64,000 nucleotides of DNA from DASPHG01 sp035629775 (GCA_035629775.1 DASPHG010000062.1:10090-74089); one strand, 5' to 3'; numbered from the stretch's first letter, positions 47,517-56,126 are shown. A program made the numbers and translations. Notes: a model not told the origin generated them from the letters alone.

Positions 47517-49038
47517 CCTCCGGCACCGGCACCTGGCCGCGGCGGGCGTCGGCCAGGCGGCGGCAGACCGGCTTGTCCGCCGACCCGCACTCGAGCAGCC
47601 GCACGTTGCGGAACCAGAAGGCGCCCCACTCGCTCGGGTTCACGACGTTCGGCTCGCCCTCGTTGCCGAAGCCGGTCTCGATGGCCGTCCGGTAGGACCA
47701 CTGCGGCTGGGTCACGAGGCGCAGCTCGTACGGCTCGGGCGGCCCGTCCGCGCGCATGACGTCGGTGACGGTCCGGCCGTTCACCGTCACCACGTGCCGC
47801 GCGCCGATCTGCACGATCTCGATCGTGCTCCACTCCGGAAACGACGTCAGCTTCTGCCAGCGCGCGGCGTACTGGCCGAAGAAGCCGCCGGGTAGGTACT
47901 CGCCCGCGCTGCGGAGCTGGATCTCCTGCTGGCCGAGGTAGATGCCCGCGTTGTCGTAAAAGTTCTCGCGCCTTACCTCGAGCCGGATGACGACGTCGCG
48001 GATCGGCTTGTCGTATTCCATCGAGCACTCGCCGAACTCCGCGTTGTCGCCCGTGCGGAGGTTCGTCGCCGCGCCGTCGCGCAGCGCGCAGCCGGTCTGG
48101 CTGAAGCCGTCGAACGACGTCCCGTCGAAGATCGTCTTCATGCCCCGCGGATCGCGCGGCGAGCGGTGCGGCAGCTTCGCGCCGGTCCCCGCCAGGTCCA
48201 GCGAGTTGAGCGTGAAGGAGTCGGGCGGCGCGTCCTCGATCTTCAGGAACAGCTCGGGCGCGTCCTCCATCGCCCGCCCCGTCACGGGCACCGGCAGCAG
48301 CCGGTAGCAGCCGCCGAAGCCGAGCGTCGCGAAGCGGCTGAAGTTCTGGAGCGTGTTCGACAGGTCCACCGGGCGCAGGAAGGGCGCGCCGTCCGGGCTG
48401 TCCTGGCGGATCGAGACGACCGCCGACGGCTCGACCCGCTCGGGCACGACGACGCCGGCGCCCGGCAGCACCGGGTTCGGCGCCCCCGCCACGCAGAAGC
48501 GGAACGCGACCGAGTCGATGCGGCGCACGTTCGCGCGCCCGAGCGCGACCACGTCGCCCTTGTTCATCAGCAGCGCGTTGTCGCCCCCGCGCGTGTCCTG
48601 GTCGTTCGCGGCGATCACGGTCGGGTCCCCGGCCACCACGTCGCCGTGGTCCGCCTCGATCCGCGCATAGCGCAGCGGCAGCCGGCCGGCGCGCGATCCC
48701 AGCCGGATCGTCGTCGCCTCGCCGGCCTGCCAGCCGGCTCTGCGGAGGGCCCGGAAGCCGGGGATCCGGGCCGCGCCGGCGCAGCCGCCGGCGACCGGAT
48801 TGCGCCGGGCGCGCGAGCGCCGGCCGCGCACGACGCCGCGCTGGTCGCCGGTGCCGAAGGCCACTCGCGCGCGCACGCGCGTGGACGCGCAGCGCTTGCC
48901 CTTGACCGTATAGGGGACGCGGTCGCCGAAGTCGACGACGCCGTGGCGCGGCCCGTCGAGCTTGGCGGCGCTCGCGCCGCTGGGCCACGCCGCGGCCAGC
49001 GCGAGCGCCACCGCGCCCAGGACGGCCGCGCGCCTCAT
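47497..49038 (-). CDS. secreted DUF1080 (3-keto-disaccharide hydrolase-like) protein
   Basis: The 513-residue protein has a signal peptide (MRRAAVLGAVALALAAAWPSGASA). A ~280-residue basic N-terminal region of unknown type precedes a DUF1080/concanavalin-type domain from ~300 to 495: KTIFDGTSFDGFSQTG, DVVIRLEVRRENFYDNAGIYLG, LPGGFFGQYAARWQKL, VTVNGRTVTD. DUF1080 enzymes are associated with hydrolysis of 3-keto-glycosides made by glucoside 3-dehydrogenases. The ATG overlaps the GMC oxidoreductase stop (ATGA), so it is the third gene of that operon. Residues tied to catalysis cannot be confirmed by eye. Confidence 0.78.
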   Translation of the reverse strand: MRRAAVLGAVALALAAAWPSGASAAKLDGPRHGVVDFGDRVPYTVKGKRCASTRVRARVAFGTGDQRGVVRGRRSRARRNPVAGGCAGAARIPGFRALRRAGWQAGEATTIRLGSRAGRLPLRYARIEADHGDVVAGDPTVIAANDQDTRGGDNALLMNKGDVVALGRANVRRIDSVAFRFCVAGAPNPVLPGAGVVVPERVEPSAVVSIRQDSPDGAPFLRPVDLSNTLQNFSRFATLGFGGCYRLLPVPVTGRAMEDAPELFLKIEDAPPDSFTLNSLDLAGTGAKLPHRSPRDPRGMKTIFDGTSFDGFSQTGCALRDGAATNLRTGDNAEFGECSMEYDKPIRDVVIRLEVRRENFYDNAGIYLGQQEIQLRSAGEYLPGGFFGQYAARWQKLTSFPEWSTIEIVQIGARHVVTVNGRTVTDVMRADGPPEPYELRLVTQPQWSYRTAIETGFGNEGEPNVVNPSEWGAFWFRNVRLLECGSADKPVCRRLADARRGQVPVPEGATNGD

Positions 49039-50729
49039 CCGATGCCCCGTGCGACGCGCATGGCGTTCGCCATGATCGTGTTCGTCGGGTTGAAGCCGGG
49101 GAACGTCGGGAACGTCGAGGCATCGGCGACGTAGACGTTCGCGACCTCGTGGAGCCGCCCGCCGGCATCGCAGACCGACGCCTTCGGGTCCGTCCCCATC
49201 CGCGCGGTGCCCGCCAGGTGCGCGGACTGGGACGCGCCGGAGTTGATCAAGGGCGTCGGGATGAGCGCCGCGCCGATCGCACCCCGCACCGCGGCGTGCC
49301 AGGCCTCGAGGCGCGCGCCGAGCAGCGTGATCGCCGCCTTCTCGTGCTGGTGCGGGCTGTAGGTGATGCGCGCCGCGGGGAACCCGCGCCAGTCGCGGGT
49401 CTTCGGGTCGAGGTCGATCCGGTTCCCGGCCTGAGGCAGGTCCTCGCCCACGAGCTGCGACCCGGCGACGCGGCGGTGGAGCGGACCGAGCCGCATCAGC
49501 TGCTTGTGCGCCCGGCCGTGGCCGGAGTACCCGCCGAGCAGCGCGGCCTCGAGCATCAGCGGCACCCCGCTGCCCACCTGCACGAGCCCGCCCTTGACGT
49601 ACGGGACCCCGAGCGACGTCACCTCGGACCCCGTGAAGGGGCCGATCAGGTCGTCCATCTGCAGCGAGTTGCTCTGGCCGCGCAAAGGGTGGATGTCGTC
49701 CGGGAGCACCGCGGCGACCTGCGAGAGGTTGTGGAACATCATGTTCCGCCCCACCTGGCCGGAGCCGTTGCCCAGACCCTTCGGGTGCGGCGTGCTCGCG
49801 GACATGAGCAACAGGCGTGCGGTGTTGATGGGGCTGCCGGCCAGGACGATCACGTCACCGGCGATCCGGCGCCGCCGTCCGCGCCGGTCGACGTAGCGGA
49901 CCGCGCGGGCGCGCCGTCCGTTCTTCGTCGTCTCGACGCGGTACGCGAACGCGCGCGCGATCACGCGGACGCGGCCGCTCCGCACGGCCGGGTTGAGCCA
50001 CGAGACGAGCGCGTCGCCGCGCGCGTTGATCGGGCACCCGAAGCCAGAGCAGAGGCCGCACGAGGTGCACGCAGGCCGGCCCTTGAACGTCTCCGAGTTG
50101 ACCGCCGCGGGCTGCGGGTAGGAGGTGTAGCCGAAGCCGTCGCCCGCCTCGGCCAGGAGCTGCGCGGCGTATGTGATCGGGTTCGGCCCCATGGCGAAGG
50201 GGCGGCTGCGCGGCGACTGCTCGCGCGTGCGCGCCGGCATCGCATCCTGGTCGCCCTGCACCCCGACCTGCCGCTCGACGCGGTCGTAGAACGGCTCGAG
50301 GTCCTCGTAGTCGATCGGCCAGTCCGCGACCTGCGCGCCGGGCACGGGCCCGAGGTCGCTCAGCATCTTGAAGTCCTGCTTCCAGAACCGCGGGAACTTC
50401 GCGTTGTAGTGGAGCGTCGTGCCGCCCACGGCCGCGCCGAGCTGCCCGAGCGCGCCCTCGGCCGAGCGTTCGACGCCGTCCGCGGCCTCGTCGCGGGTGC
50501 GCGCGGTGTAGGGCTCGAGCAGCGGGTCGGGGAACCCGAGCTGCCGCATGGACTTGATCTCGTCGCTCGAGTAGCGCGTGCCGAGCTTGTGGCTCGGCCG
50601 CTTCCCGAACCCGGCGCGCAGGTTGCGCCCGCGCTCGATCACGGTGACCGCGAAGCCTCGCCGGGCGAGCTCCCAGGCGGCCACGCTGCCGGCCGCACCC
50701 GACCCGACGACGACGGCGTCACGCGCCAT
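49035..50729 (-). CDS. GMC-family oxidoreductase, glucoside 3-dehydrogenase-like large subunit
   Basis: The 564-residue protein has the FAD-binding Rossmann motif VVGSGAAGSVAAWELARRGFAVTVIERGR. GAAVGGTTLHYNAKFPRF is a GMC signature, and a Cys cluster (PACTSCGLCSGFGCPINARG) lies near residue 220. The C-terminal GMC motif is SAHLAGTARMGTDPKASVCD...NVYVADASTFPTFPGFNPTNTIMANA. It oxidises alcohol groups, probably sugar C3-OH given its partners, and passes electrons to an acceptor. It overlaps the small-subunit gene by 11 bp and the DUF1080 gene by ATGA. It lacks its own signal and may be co-exported with the Tat-bearing small subunit. Confidence 0.87.
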   Translation of the reverse strand: MARDAVVVGSGAAGSVAAWELARRGFAVTVIERGRNLRAGFGKRPSHKLGTRYSSDEIKSMRQLGFPDPLLEPYTARTRDEAADGVERSAEGALGQLGAAVGGTTLHYNAKFPRFWKQDFKMLSDLGPVPGAQVADWPIDYEDLEPFYDRVERQVGVQGDQDAMPARTREQSPRSRPFAMGPNPITYAAQLLAEAGDGFGYTSYPQPAAVNSETFKGRPACTSCGLCSGFGCPINARGDALVSWLNPAVRSGRVRVIARAFAYRVETTKNGRRARAVRYVDRRGRRRRIAGDVIVLAGSPINTARLLLMSASTPHPKGLGNGSGQVGRNMMFHNLSQVAAVLPDDIHPLRGQSNSLQMDDLIGPFTGSEVTSLGVPYVKGGLVQVGSGVPLMLEAALLGGYSGHGRAHKQLMRLGPLHRRVAGSQLVGEDLPQAGNRIDLDPKTRDWRGFPAARITYSPHQHEKAAITLLGARLEAWHAAVRGAIGAALIPTPLINSGASQSAHLAGTARMGTDPKASVCDAGGRLHEVANVYVADASTFPTFPGFNPTNTIMANAMRVARGIG

Positions 50730-51660
50730 CGCGGCCCCCGAGGTCTAGCCCGCCCTCGACGAGCAAACCGAGCTGAGCGCGCAGCGCGCGCTGCGACCCG
50801 CCGCTGCTCGCCACGACGTTGTGGGCGAACTCCGGCGACGCGAGCGGCGCGAGCGGAAGGAGCTCCGCCAGCAGCGCCTCCTCGCCGGGCGAGAGATGCT
50901 CCTGCTCGGGCAGCGGCTCCTCGACCTCCGCGCGCGTGTAGCCGCGCGGGTGCACGTCGCCGTCCCAGCGCGTGTATCCCCAGCCGACCAGGCTGCGGTT
51001 GCCGCCGTACTCGGGCGCGCCGTACATGAACTGGTAGGTGTGGGGCCAGGCCACGTCGATCAGGTCGCCGGCCGGCCCGTCCGAGTTCTGGCGAACGAGC
51101 AGGTCCCGCTCGGCGAGCGTCAGGTCGGCGAACCGCCTGTCGCCGGCCGCCTCGTCGAGCGCCGCGAGCCCCTCGCGGTAGATCTGCTGCCAGCCGACGA
51201 CGGGGCCGTTGAACTCGAGCGACTTCCGCCCCCGCGAGCCCTCGATCCGAAGCCGCCATCCGCGCCGCTCGTACTTGTCGAGCGTGAGGAAGTCCTCGAA
51301 GTGGTTGACGGGCGAGCCGGCGCGATCCGAGAACGGGGCGCCCGCGAAGATGCGCGGCGGCTTGGTGCGGAACGCGCCGAGCAGCGCGTCGATCGCCTCG
51401 GCGCAGCCCGCCGCGAGCGCGCCGTGGTCCGTGTCGAGCGGCTTGCCGGGAATGAACACGTCCACGAGGCCGCGGAGCGTGTTCAGCTCGGGCTGGGTCA
51501 GGAACTGCGCTCGCCCCGGCGTGACGGCGACCGCGACGCCGCCGCCGAACGGGCCGGCCGCACCCGCGGCGAGGACCGCGAGCGTCAGCGCCGTGCCGTC
51601 GCGCAGGACGACGCGCCGGGTGACCCCGCGGTCGCGAATGTGATCGTCCGTGTCGGCCAT
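50719..51660 (-). CDS. gluconate 2-dehydrogenase subunit 3-like small subunit with Tat signal
   Basis: The 313-residue protein has a twin-arginine N-terminus (RGVTRRVVLRDGTALTLAVLAAGAAG). A Gluconate_2-dh3 domain follows: FLTQPELNTLRGLVDVFIPGKP, GCAEAIDALLGAF, FEDFLTLDKYE and YREGLAALDEAA. In characterised GMC dehydrogenases this subunit carries the Tat signal and is needed for export and maturation of the catalytic subunit. It is the first gene of the operon with GMC and DUF1080. GGGGG lies just before the ATG. It is longer than the typical ~180-250 residues because of a C-terminal extension. Confidence 0.8.
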   Translation of the reverse strand: MADTDDHIRDRGVTRRVVLRDGTALTLAVLAAGAAGPFGGGVAVAVTPGRAQFLTQPELNTLRGLVDVFIPGKPLDTDHGALAAGCAEAIDALLGAFRTKPPRIFAGAPFSDRAGSPVNHFEDFLTLDKYERRGWRLRIEGSRGRKSLEFNGPVVGWQQIYREGLAALDEAAGDRRFADLTLAERDLLVRQNSDGPAGDLIDVAWPHTYQFMYGAPEYGGNRSLVGWGYTRWDGDVHPRGYTRAEVEEPLPEQEHLSPGEEALLAELLPLAPLASPEFAHNVVASSGGSQRALRAQLGLLVEGGLDLGGRDGA

Positions 51661-51715
51661 CCCCCGAGCCCCCTTGGTGGCCGCCGATCGTACCCCTCGC
51701 CCTGCCGATTCGCGC

Positions 51716-51721
51716 TAGCTT
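51716..51721 (+). promoter_or_regulatory. -10-like hexamer TAGCTT for a leaderless start
   Basis: TAGCTT ends 6 nt before the ATG of the glyoxalase gene. No Shine-Dalgarno is present. Confidence 0.45.
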
Positions 51722-51727
51722 GCGCGT

Positions 51728-52102
51728 ATGCCCGAGCTGATCCACACCTGCTACCGAATCGGCGACATCGACCGCTCCGTGTCCTTCTACGAGAAGCTCG
51801 GACTCGAGGAGGTCGGGCGGATCCCGATCCGCGACGAGGCGACCAACGTCTTCATGGGCCTGCCCGGCGACGGCGCCCGCCTCGAGCTGACGTACAACCA
51901 CGGCGTCGACTCCTACGAGCTGGGCACGGGCTACAACCACATCGCGATCACGGTGGACGACATCGACGCGACACTCGAGCGGCTCGCCACCGAGGGGATC
52001 GAGCCCGAGAAGCCGCCGTACACCGTGCGCGAGGGCGGCTCGCGGCTGTGCTTCGTGCGCGACCCAGACGGCTACCGGATCGAGCTGATCGAGAAGGGCT
52101 GA
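51728..52102 (+). CDS. glyoxalase I-like lactoylglutathione lyase
   Basis: The 124-residue VOC-fold protein keeps all four glyoxalase I metal ligands at expected places: His6 (LIHTCYRIGD), Glu53 (RLELTYN), His71 (YNHIAI) and Glu119 (YRIELIEK). VSFYEKLGL and RDPDGYRIEL are typical. The enzyme isomerises the hemithioacetal of methylglyoxal and a thiol. Actinobacteria usually use mycothiol, so the thiol may differ from glutathione. A second VOC gene follows 17 bp downstream, probably in the same transcript. Confidence 0.85.
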   Translation: MPELIHTCYRIGDIDRSVSFYEKLGLEEVGRIPIRDEATNVFMGLPGDGARLELTYNHGVDSYELGTGYNHIAITVDDIDATLERLATEGIEPEKPPYTVREGGSRLCFVRDPDGYRIELIEKG

Positions 52103-52119
52103 CGGTCGGTTCGGGGGCC

Positions 52120-52560
52120 ATGACCCTTCAGCGGATGGACAACGTCCTCATCGTCGTCGACGACCTCGAGGGTGGGAAGGCGTTCTTCGCCGAACTCGGT
52201 ATGGAGCTGGAAGGCGAGACGACGGTCGAGGGGCCTTGGGCGGATCAGACCGTCGGGCTCAAAGACGTCCGTGCCGACGTCGCCATGATGCGGACCCCGG
52301 ACGGCCACGGCCGAGTCGAGCTGTCGAAGTTCCACTCGCCGCCGGCGGTCAGGGCCGAGCCGGAAAGCGTCCCGGCGAACGCGCTGGGCATGCGCCGCAT
52401 CATGTTCGCGGTCGGCGACATCGACGACGTCGTTGCCCGCCTGCGCAGCCACGGCGCCGAACTCGTCGGCGAGGTCGCGCAGTACGAGGACAAGTACCGG
52501 CTCTGCTTCGTGCGCGGCCCTGAGGGAATCGTCATCGGGCTGGCCGAGCAGCTCAGCTGA
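52120..52560 (+). CDS. VOC-family protein
   Basis: The 146-residue protein has the beta-alpha-beta-beta-beta repeats of the VOC superfamily (MDNVLIVVDDLEGGKAFFAELGMELEGE; MRRIMFAVGDIDDVVARLRSHGAELVGEV; YRLCFVRGPEGIVIGLAEQL). The usual metal ligands are replaced: Asn at the first His position, Met for the third and Gly near the last Glu. It may therefore be a binding protein, or use other residues. It lies 17 bp after the glyoxalase gene on the same strand. Confidence 0.75.
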   Translation: MTLQRMDNVLIVVDDLEGGKAFFAELGMELEGETTVEGPWADQTVGLKDVRADVAMMRTPDGHGRVELSKFHSPPAVRAEPESVPANALGMRRIMFAVGDIDDVVARLRSHGAELVGEVAQYEDKYRLCFVRGPEGIVIGLAEQLS

Positions 52561-52576
52561 ACGACCACCTGGCGAG

Positions 52577-52972
52577 CTAGTCCCGCAGGCCCACGGCTTC
52601 GAGGGCTTCCTCGGGATTCGGGAAGCCCACAAACGACACGATCGCTCCGTCGCGGATCGTCCAGACGTGCCCGTTCCGGTATTCGAACTCGCCGCCGGTG
52701 CCGCCGAGGGGTCGGAGACGGTTCCGGACGATCGCCACGACGCGGTCCCCGCTCTCCCGAAACTCCACCGGTTCCGCGATCCATGCGTCGAATCCTGCGG
52801 TGAGATCAGAAAGAACCGCTTGAGCCGCTTCGCGCCCTCGGTACGTCCCGGCTCTGGGTCCGGCCTTGAAGGTGAATTCGAAGTCCGGGTGTGCGTCACG
52901 GAGCGCGGAACCCAAGTCGCCGAGCCCTTCCTCGTAAACGCGGCGCACTAGCTCAACGTTCTGCTCCGACAT
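52577..52972 (-). CDS. SnoaL-like (NTF2-fold) protein
   Basis: The 131-residue protein starts MSEQNVELVRRVYEEGLGDLGSALRDAHPDFEF and continues AGTYRGREAAQAVLSDL, VVAIVRNRLRP and HVWTIRDGAIVSFVGFPNPEEALEAVGL. This is the full-length pattern of actinobacterial SnoaL-like domain proteins. Such proteins are a fold class with varied roles and no clear activity. GATACT lies 9 nt before the ATG. A truncated paralogue lies 17 bp upstream on the same strand, suggesting a tandem duplication. Confidence 0.8.
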   Translation of the reverse strand: MSEQNVELVRRVYEEGLGDLGSALRDAHPDFEFTFKAGPRAGTYRGREAAQAVLSDLTAGFDAWIAEPVEFRESGDRVVAIVRNRLRPLGGTGGEFEYRNGHVWTIRDGAIVSFVGFPNPEEALEAVGLRD

Positions 52973-52988
52973 CGTCCGCCCAGTATCG

Positions 52989-53282
52989 CTAGGCGGCCGA
53001 CCACGACCGCACGGCAGGAAGCGCCTCCTCGGGATCCGAGAAGCCGACGCGGCGGATGATCACGCTGTACGTGACCACCGTGTCCGGGGTCACCTGGACG
53101 AGCTTCTCGACCTCGACCGTCCAGTCGTCCCAGATCGACGCCCAATGCCGCGCATGATCCAGGACGACCTGCCGACCGCGCCCGAGGACGCCGTCCGGGA
53201 TGTTGCGGCCATCCCATTCGACATCAGGATGGAAGGCTTCGAGTGACGCTTTCCCATCGCCGCGGGCGAACGCATCCCACAT
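52989..53282 (-). pseudogene. SnoaL-like paralogue with truncated N-terminus
   Basis: The 97 codons from ATG read MWDAFARGDGKASLEAFHPDVEWDG...IIRRVGFSDPEEALPAVRSW, clearly SnoaL-like. They lack the ~12 N-terminal residues of the first helix present in the neighbouring copy. The same frame continues upstream for only nine codons (ending CRE) before an in-frame TGA, with no start codon. The gene may have lost its 5' end or may use this internal ATG. It is probably a decaying tandem duplicate; sequencing error is also possible. Confidence 0.55.
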
Positions 53283-53334
53283 CTCCCGGCACGACGTCGA
53301 TCGGCTCCTTCATCAGGTGAGAAGTCCGGACCAG

Positions 53335-54039
53335 CTACGGCGCGACCGAATAGGTCACGCCGTCCAGCGACGTGAAGCTCTGCGCATCGGCGAACGCCTC
53401 GCCAGCCTGGATCGCGGTGGCGCCGCTCGGAGCGATGTTGACCCGGCCCGGCTTACCGTTGATCAGGGTGGTGCTGACGTACACGCTTTTCGCCGGCCGG
53501 AACTTCGCCGGGAGCACGAATGCGGTGGAGTTCGCTCCCGTGGTGAACATCGCTCCGCGCAGGTGGACCACGCCCATCCCATCGAGCGCCGCGGCCGGCG
53601 TGTGCGTTCCCGACCCGTACGCAGCCCAGTTGTTCACGAGCGTCAGGTTCTCGAACACGAGATCGGGAATGTCGGCGACCGTCGGGTCCGGATACGTGCC
53701 GCTTAGGTCGCCTCCGGCGGCCACGCCGTCGATCGAGTCGGCGCCGGCTGGGCCCTGCTCGCCCTGCTCACCTTGCTCGCCCCGAGGTCCTACCAGTTGA
53801 GCGGCCTGTCCGGGATCGAAATCGTCGAGCCGGAGCGACGAGTTCTTGACCTTCGCCGAGCTCACCGAGTTCCGGCCCAGGTCGGCCTTCTTCACCTGAC
53901 CGTTCTTGATGTGTTTCGACCTGACGCTGTTCTTGTCGATCTGCGTCAGGGCGATCGAGGTTCCGCCGAGTGCGACGAACACTGCGATTACGGACATCAC
54001 GTTCGCGAAGCTCAGGTGAGAGCGAAGCCGACCGGTCAT
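53335..54039 (-). CDS. exported protein with collagen-like GEQ repeats
   Basis: The 234-residue protein has an N-terminal hydrophobic segment (SFANVMSVIAVFVALGGTSIAL). A Ser/Lys/Asn repeat region (IKNGQVKKADLGRNSVSSAKVKNSSLRLDDF) follows, then a short collagen-like run GPRGEQGEQGEQGPAG (residues ~84-100) and a C-terminal beta domain (VHLRGAMFTTGANSTAFVLPAKFRPAKSVYVSTT). This arrangement is common in Solirubrobacterales, often in many copies; the role is unknown, probably cell-surface. TACGCT 7 nt upstream supports the ATG. Confidence 0.78.
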   Translation of the reverse strand: MTGRLRSHLSFANVMSVIAVFVALGGTSIALTQIDKNSVRSKHIKNGQVKKADLGRNSVSSAKVKNSSLRLDDFDPGQAAQLVGPRGEQGEQGEQGPAGADSIDGVAAGGDLSGTYPDPTVADIPDLVFENLTLVNNWAAYGSGTHTPAAALDGMGVVHLRGAMFTTGANSTAFVLPAKFRPAKSVYVSTTLINGKPGRVNIAPSGATAIQAGEAFADAQSFTSLDGVTYSVAP

Positions 54040-54046
54040 GTGCGAG

Positions 54047-54052
54047 AGCGTA
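54047..54052 (-). promoter_or_regulatory. -10-like hexamer TACGCT for a leaderless start
   Basis: TACGCT lies 7 nt before the ATG of the collagen-like protein, with no Shine-Dalgarno. Confidence 0.45.
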
Positions 54053-54072
54053 TCCCCGACGGCGAAAACGCG

Positions 54073-54543
54073 CTAGAACGGCGGCGGGCCGAGGATCTCC
54101 ACGCCGTACCGGGACGCCGCTGCCTCGACCTTCGCCATGTCGGGCGGGCCCGCCGGAGGGAGAACGCGGTCCTGCGCCGGTTCCCCGGCCGCGCGGAAGA
54201 AGGCCTCGTGCTGGGCCGTCGTCAGGACCAGGATCCGCGACGGCTCGGCGTCCACGCGGAACGCGTGCTCGACGCCTGCGGGCACGTGCACGGTCCCGCC
54301 TGGGCCGACGGTGCGGGTGGTACCGCCCGCATGGAAGGTCGCCTCTCCTTCGAGCACGTAGAACGTCTCCGCGTCGTCCGGCTGGCGGTGAAGCGGCGTG
54401 GCCATTCCGCGCGGCGCGAACTGCTCGACGAGGCACAGACCGGTGCCCTCGGACGGCAGGCGCACGAGCGCGAGCGTGCCGAAGAACCAGAGCGCCTCGC
54501 CCTCATCGTGGGCGAGCACGAACGCCGTCGGGTCGGTGCTCAT
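54073..54543 (-). CDS. cupin-domain protein
   Basis: The 156-residue single-cupin protein has the two motifs. RGMATPLHRQPDDAETFYVLEGEATFHAG is motif 1, with its single His and Glu. GGTVHVPAGVEHAFRVDAE is motif 2. It probably binds a metal; substrate and activity are unknown. TAGGGT 8 nt upstream supports the ATG reading MSTDPTAF over longer open-frame starts. It is divergent from the DUF3352 lipoprotein gene with 76 bp between starts. Confidence 0.8.
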   Translation of the reverse strand: MSTDPTAFVLAHDEGEALWFFGTLALVRLPSEGTGLCLVEQFAPRGMATPLHRQPDDAETFYVLEGEATFHAGGTTRTVGPGGTVHVPAGVEHAFRVDAEPSRILVLTTAQHEAFFRAAGEPAQDRVLPPAGPPDMAKVEAAASRYGVEILGPPPF

Positions 54544-54551
54544 GAAAAGCG

Positions 54552-54557
54552 ACCCTA
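54552..54557 (-). promoter_or_regulatory. -10-like hexamer TAGGGT for a leaderless start
   Basis: TAGGGT lies 8 nt before the cupin ATG. There is no Shine-Dalgarno. Confidence 0.4.
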
Positions 54558-54606
54558 GGCGACGCAGGCCGCGGCGGCCCGAATCGGGCGCCAAAGCGCC
54601 CGCCGG

Positions 54607-54612
54607 TAGGAT
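54607..54612 (+). promoter_or_regulatory. -10-like hexamer TAGGAT for a leaderless start
   Basis: TAGGAT lies 7 nt before the ATG of the DUF3352 gene. There is no Shine-Dalgarno. Confidence 0.45.
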
Positions 54613-54619
54613 CGCCGCC

Positions 54620-56125
54620 ATGCTCTCTCCCAAGCCGTTCCATCTGATTCTCGCTCTGCTCGCCGCCGTCCTGCTCGCCTTCTCCGGCTGCGGGGATGAC
54701 GGCGGGGAGGAAGCCGCGTCGCCGCTCGACGAGGCGCTCGGGTACCTCTCCGAGGACGCCGCGTTCGCGTTCATCGTGTCGAGCGACCTCGAGGACTACG
54801 ACGACGTCCGCCAGCTCAGCGAGCGGTTCCCGTTCGGCGGCCAGGTCGAGAACCTGCTCCAGCAGGCCCTGGCCGAGGAGGGTGTGGACTTCGAGGAGCA
54901 GATCGAGCCCCTCCTGGGCAACGAGATCGTGATCGGGACGGACGACAACGCGAGCTTCATCGACTCGGAGGACGACACGCCGTTCGTGCTGGCGGTCGAG
55001 ACCGGTGACGCGGACGCGCTCGAGGAGCTCGCCACGAGCGCCGGCCGCGACGCGGGGGAGAGCGAGGGTTACGACATCTACCAGGGCCAGGAGGACGACA
55101 CCTGGCTCGCGGTCAAGGACGAGATCGTCGTGCTCTCGAACTCCGAGGAGACCCTGAACACCGCGCTGGCGCAGCGCGGCGAGGACAACCGGCTCACCGA
55201 GGAGGACGTGGACGCGGCCTTCGAGGAACTGCCCGGTGACGCGCCGCTGAAGGTGTACGTGAACGTGGCCGCCCTGCTCGAGGTCGACCCGGACACGCAG
55301 GAGGCGCTCAAGGTGAAGTGGGTCGAGAGCCTCGAGACGCTGGGCGTCTCGGCCGACGTGGGGGAGGACGAGGTCGCGATCGACTGGTTCCTTCGCACCG
55401 ACTCGAGCGATCTCTCGGACGAGGATCTGCCGATCGCCACGGGCTCCGAGGCGCCGCAGCTCCTCGAGCGCGCGGGTGACAGCGCCGAGATCGCGGTCGC
55501 GCTGCGCGAGCCCGCGCAGGTGATCGACTTCGCCCTCGCCACTCTCGAGGCGATCGATCCCGCGACCGCCGCGCAGTTCGAGGCCGGCAAGGCGGGCATC
55601 GGCCAGCGGCTCGGGGTGGACATCGACGATGACGTGCTCGCCCAGCTGACGGGCGATGTCGCTGCCGTCGCGCGGATCGACGGCAGCTTCGGCACGCGCC
55701 TGGCGCTCGAGGACGGGCCCGCGTTCCAGCGGACGCTCGCCAAGATCATGGTCGGGCTCCCCAGGTTCGCGGACGGCGTGGTCGTGACCAGGCCGAAGGC
55801 CGGCGACCGCTTCTACGGCGTCGCGACATCCGACGGCGAGAGCTTCGCCGTCGGCGTGGTCGGCGACTCGCTCGTGGTGGCGAACGACCCGGTCTTCGCG
55901 AGCGACGTCGCGACGCGCGACCTCGTGGACGCCGAGGGCCAGGAGGGTGCGCTCGTGGCCGTCGCCGACGCCGAGCAGCTCGCGAACGCCGTGCTGGCGC
56001 AGTTCGCCGGTGGCATCGAGGGCCTGGGCGGGAGCCTCTTCACGGGCCCGCTGGGCGACCTGCTGAGCTCGACGACCGCGGAGACGGACGGGGTAACCGG
56101 CCGGCTCGAGCTGAAGATCGAATAG
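54620..56125 (+). CDS. DUF3352-type lipoprotein
   Basis: The 501-residue acidic protein starts with a lipoprotein signal (MLSPKPFHLILALLAAVLLAFSGC). The remainder is typical of DUF3352: LGYLSEDAAFAFIVSSDLE, LLGNEIVIGTDD, ALEELATSAGRD, DIYQGQEDDTWLAVKDEIVVLSNSEETLNTAL, and a repeat of the same plan near the C-terminus (FYGVATSDGESFAVGVVGDSLVVANDPVFASDV). Function is unknown; it is likely anchored outside the membrane. It convergently faces the LytM peptidase gene across a hairpin. Confidence 0.8.
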   Translation: MLSPKPFHLILALLAAVLLAFSGCGDDGGEEAASPLDEALGYLSEDAAFAFIVSSDLEDYDDVRQLSERFPFGGQVENLLQQALAEEGVDFEEQIEPLLGNEIVIGTDDNASFIDSEDDTPFVLAVETGDADALEELATSAGRDAGESEGYDIYQGQEDDTWLAVKDEIVVLSNSEETLNTALAQRGEDNRLTEEDVDAAFEELPGDAPLKVYVNVAALLEVDPDTQEALKVKWVESLETLGVSADVGEDEVAIDWFLRTDSSDLSDEDLPIATGSEAPQLLERAGDSAEIAVALREPAQVIDFALATLEAIDPATAAQFEAGKAGIGQRLGVDIDDDVLAQLTGDVAAVARIDGSFGTRLALEDGPAFQRTLAKIMVGLPRFADGVVVTRPKAGDRFYGVATSDGESFAVGVVGDSLVVANDPVFASDVATRDLVDAEGQEGALVAVADAEQLANAVLAQFAGGIEGLGGSLFTGPLGDLLSSTTAETDGVTGRLELKIE

Positions 56126-56126
56126 C

